A stretch of 64,000 nucleotides of DNA from JBFHFS01 sp041583495. GTDB taxonomy: Bacteria > Bacteroidota > Bacteroidia > Bacteroidales > Marinilabiliaceae. Made by a program: the position numbers and the translations under genes. Below are positions 61,947 to 64,000 of the stretch, one piece after another; within the stretch, counting starts at the first letter, position 1, and each line of letters starts with the position of its first letter. The notes under the pieces were generated by a model, which was given only the letters and a program-made list of their open reading frames with translations, was not told the DNA's origin and did no database searches. Location: the NCBI GenBank assembly GCA_041583495.1, contig JBFHFS010000004.1, positions 1 to 64,000 on the forward strand, in the 5' to 3' direction.

Positions 61947-63329
61947 CTACATCACCAGTTCGAACTTCTCTTCTGAACATTCGGCATCTTGTTTATCCAT
62001 GAACACGCCTAAGATTTGTTCCAGAAGCCTCATGGCACCCATGTATCCAATGTGGGGGAAGTAACTGTGTCCGACTCTGTCCATAATCGGAAACCCCAGC
62101 CTTACAAAGGGGATGTTTTCGTCCCTGGCGATATATTTACCATAGGTGTTGCCTATTAATAAATCCACCGGGTTCTCTTTTATCCACTGGTGCATCAGGA
62201 ACATATCCGCCTGGGGACCATTTTTGTATTTGGCTTCAGGCACCCTTCCATCCAATGCTTTCTCAATGTTGGCTTTAAAATATTTTCCCGGGGTTCCGCT
62301 TACGATATAAACCGGTTTCATGTCCAGGTCGGTCAGGAATTCGGTGAGCGGAATGAGTTGGTCAGGATCGCCCCAAAGAGCAACGCGTTTACCATGCAGG
62401 TATTGATGCATGTCGGTGACCATGTCCATGAGTCGGCCGCGCTCATCGGTAATGGATTCGGGTACTTTTACACCTCCCAGTTTTGACAGAGCCTGAATAA
62501 ATCTATCGGTAGCTTTTATGCCTAAGGGGAGTTCCAGGGTGGTGAAATTAACTTTACACTTATTCTCTAATTCTATGGCTGCAGGGGTGGCTGCCCATTC
62601 TCCCAGCGCCAGAGTGTGCTTGCTGTTTCCCGAATCGGTAAGATCAGCAATGGTGGTGCCTCCCTTGGGGTACATCTGGTGTTTGCCCATTTGGGGCGCG
62701 TCCATGACATCGGAGGTGTCCGGGAAAAGGATCGTTTCCAGCCCCATCTCCCTGGCAATCCTTTTCATCTCGCGCATATCAGAAGGCTCCACCCAACCCG
62801 ATATTATATTTAACCTGTTGGACTTTTTACCGGAATTTTCAGAGAAATATTTGACCATCCCCTTAACCATGTTGGCATATCCCGTTACATGCGATCCTAC
62901 GTAGCTGGGGGTATTGCAGTAAATAACGTGTTTGCCTTCGGGGATGTAGCCATTCTCTTTGGCTTTTTGAGAAATCTGCTTGATGTCGTCTCCAATGGTC
63001 TCGGACAAACAGGTGGTATGAACCGCGATGATGTCGGGCTCATAGATGGAAAAAATATTATTGATGGACTGAATGAGGTTGGCCTGACCGCCAAATACGG
63101 AGGATCCCTCCGTGAAAGAACTGGTTCCTGCCATCACGGGCTCCTTGAAGTGACGGGTTAAGGCACTTCTGTGGTACGAACAACACCCCTGTGAACCATG
63201 ACTGTGAGGGAGGCATCCATGGATTCCCAGGGCGGCATACATGGCCCCGATGGGCTGGCATGTTTTTGCCGGGTTGATGGTTAAGGCCTTTCTCTCTTTT
63301 ACATCTTTTGTTGTATGACGTAGTAACAT
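61947..63329 (-). CDS. nifK: Nitrogenase MoFe protein beta subunit NifK
   Basis: 460 residues, about 60 shorter than Azotobacter NifK because the N-terminal extension is missing, as in clostridial NifK. The P-cluster cysteines are present: NPAKTCQPIGAMYAALGIHG (Cys24), HGSQGCCSYHR (Cys49) and AVHTTCLSETIGDD (Cys107). Other landmarks are TNTPSYVGSHVTG-type NTPSYVGSHVTGYANMVKGM and FVRLGFPIMDRVGHSYFP. With NifD it forms the alpha2beta2 MoFe protein, carrying the P-cluster at the alpha-beta interface. The gene begins 30 bp after nifD. Confidence 0.97.
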   Translation of the reverse strand: MLLRHTTKDVKERKALTINPAKTCQPIGAMYAALGIHGCLPHSHGSQGCCSYHRSALTRHFKEPVMAGTSSFTEGSSVFGGQANLIQSINNIFSIYEPDIIAVHTTCLSETIGDDIKQISQKAKENGYIPEGKHVIYCNTPSYVGSHVTGYANMVKGMVKYFSENSGKKSNRLNIISGWVEPSDMREMKRIAREMGLETILFPDTSDVMDAPQMGKHQMYPKGGTTIADLTDSGNSKHTLALGEWAATPAAIELENKCKVNFTTLELPLGIKATDRFIQALSKLGGVKVPESITDERGRLMDMVTDMHQYLHGKRVALWGDPDQLIPLTEFLTDLDMKPVYIVSGTPGKYFKANIEKALDGRVPEAKYKNGPQADMFLMHQWIKENPVDLLIGNTYGKYIARDENIPFVRLGFPIMDRVGHSYFPHIGYMGAMRLLEQILGVFMDKQDAECSEEKFELVM

Positions 63330-63359
63330 AACTTTTGGTTTTAATGATTAATGTAGGTG

Positions 63360-64000
63360 CTACGCTTCGATTCCTGCGGTAGCTACAATCTCAGGCTCTC
63401 CATCCCAGGGCGCTTTTATCATCTGCCAGATTTTGGTGCCTACCATTCGTTCCATATCCTTGTAAAAGTTAATGGCGCCTTCAAATCCTGCATAAGGCCC
63501 CCCGTAATCATAACTGTGTAACTGTTTTAAGGGAACACCCATTTTTTGGACCACGTATTTCTCTTTTATGCCCGCACAGAAAACAGCGGGTTTGTAATGC
63601 TTAATCAGTTTCTCCGACTCCCAATGGTTGATGTCATCTATGACCAATGAATTTTGTTTCATCTCCGGCATCATCCCATCGTAATCGGAAAATTTAAAGC
63701 CTGCTTTCTCCATGGCCGCTTTCTCTTCCTTTGTTTTTCTGGGGTTATAGAGCTGGGGATCGGGTCCCACTTCCAGTTCTTCGATGTTTCGACTATCGGC
63801 ATCCACTTTGATTTCGGGGAGTCTGTCACGCCCCTCATAATCGTCCCGGTGCGCAAACTCGTACCCGGCAGCGATGGTGGGCATCTCAATTTCACGGAAG
63901 AGCTCCTGGTAGTGGTGCGCCCGGGATCCCCCAACAAACAGCATCGCCAGCTTATCCTTTGTGGATGGGGTTACCTCTTTAATAACCTTCTTTACCCCGG
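63360..64000 (-). CDS. nifD: Nitrogenase MoFe protein alpha subunit NifD, C-terminal part (runs off the window)
   Basis: The frame is open to the last base of the window, giving the last 213 or so residues; the N-terminal part lies to the right. The FeMo-co His ligand region is QLHSYDYGGPYAGFEGA and the ending is IWQMIKAPW. Between EFAHRDDYEGRDRLPEIK and NSLVIDDINHWE an insertion of about 50 residues (relative to Azotobacter NifD) matches the known insertion of Clostridium pasteurianum NifD. NifD holds the FeMo cofactor and half of the P-cluster. It is the first nif gene visible on the transcript, and nifH is not in the window. Confidence 0.97.
   Translation of the reverse strand, partial: GVKKVIKEVTPSTKDKLAMLFVGGSRAHHYQELFREIEMPTIAAGYEFAHRDDYEGRDRLPEIKVDADSRNIEELEVGPDPQLYNPRKTKEEKAAMEKAGFKFSDYDGMMPEMKQNSLVIDDINHWESEKLIKHYKPAVFCAGIKEKYVVQKMGVPLKQLHSYDYGGPYAGFEGAINFYKDMERMVGTKIWQMIKAPWDGEPEIVATAGIEA

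Overview
The window looks like a chromosomal piece of an anaerobic or facultative, nitrogen-fixing member of the Bacteroidota, most likely a marine or sediment lineage such as Marinilabiliales. Three SusC/SusD pairs, many lipoprotein signal peptides, a type IX-like C-terminus and a hybrid membrane/AraC regulator point to the phylum. The nif genes are of the Clostridium pasteurianum-like type: NifD has an insertion of about 50 residues and NifK has a short N-terminus. The exact genus cannot be fixed from the sequence alone.

1-25.3 kb is a polysaccharide utilisation locus. It holds a SusC fragment, a SusD, a second SusC/SusD pair, a DUF1735-type surface lipoprotein, two formylglycine sulfatases and a modular secreted TIM-barrel-like hydrolase. 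After an interruption come a GH38-type alpha-mannosidase, a GH92-type alpha-mannosidase with an inserted PA14 domain, and a membrane-anchored AraC-type regulator. Sulfatases together with GH38 and GH92 suggest a sulfated, alpha-mannose-rich glycan. The interruption (14.35-17.1 kb) carries a reverse-strand YbaK-type deacylase and an EamA transporter, then two families of tandem repeats and a GxxExxY-family gene.

25.5-39.1 kb is a putative peptide or protein utilisation locus. It has a membrane 4Fe-4S protein with a degenerate HMA-like tail, SusC/SusD, a Calx-beta-like surface lipoprotein, a metzincin-type zinc protease, an S46 dipeptidyl peptidase and an unknown lipoprotein. 39.1-41.9 kb is a low-density zone with degenerate repeats, two small membrane proteins, a 159-bp MITE, two DUF1801/YdeI-type genes and a broken ORF.

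41.9-51.7 kb is a metal or metallophore uptake cluster on the plus strand. It contains a lipoprotein, a TonB receptor, a binding protein/FecCD permease/ATPase set, and a tightly overlapping group: a binding-protein-like protein without signal peptide, a TrmO-like protein, a G3E-type GTPase, an unusual ABC ATPase and a ModE-like winged-helix protein.

51.7-52.4 kb is a 670-bp repeat-rich spacer. 52.4-53.7 kb has four small plus-strand genes (NifX-like, Nif11-like, one unknown, one HEPN-like). 53.7-64 kb is a compact minus-strand nitrogenase operon read as nifD-K-E-N-B, a 2Fe-2S ferredoxin, nifV and modA-B-C. NifH is not in the window and nifD runs off the right edge. The placement suggests that metal uptake (Fe/Mo), cofactor assembly and nitrogenase are organised together.
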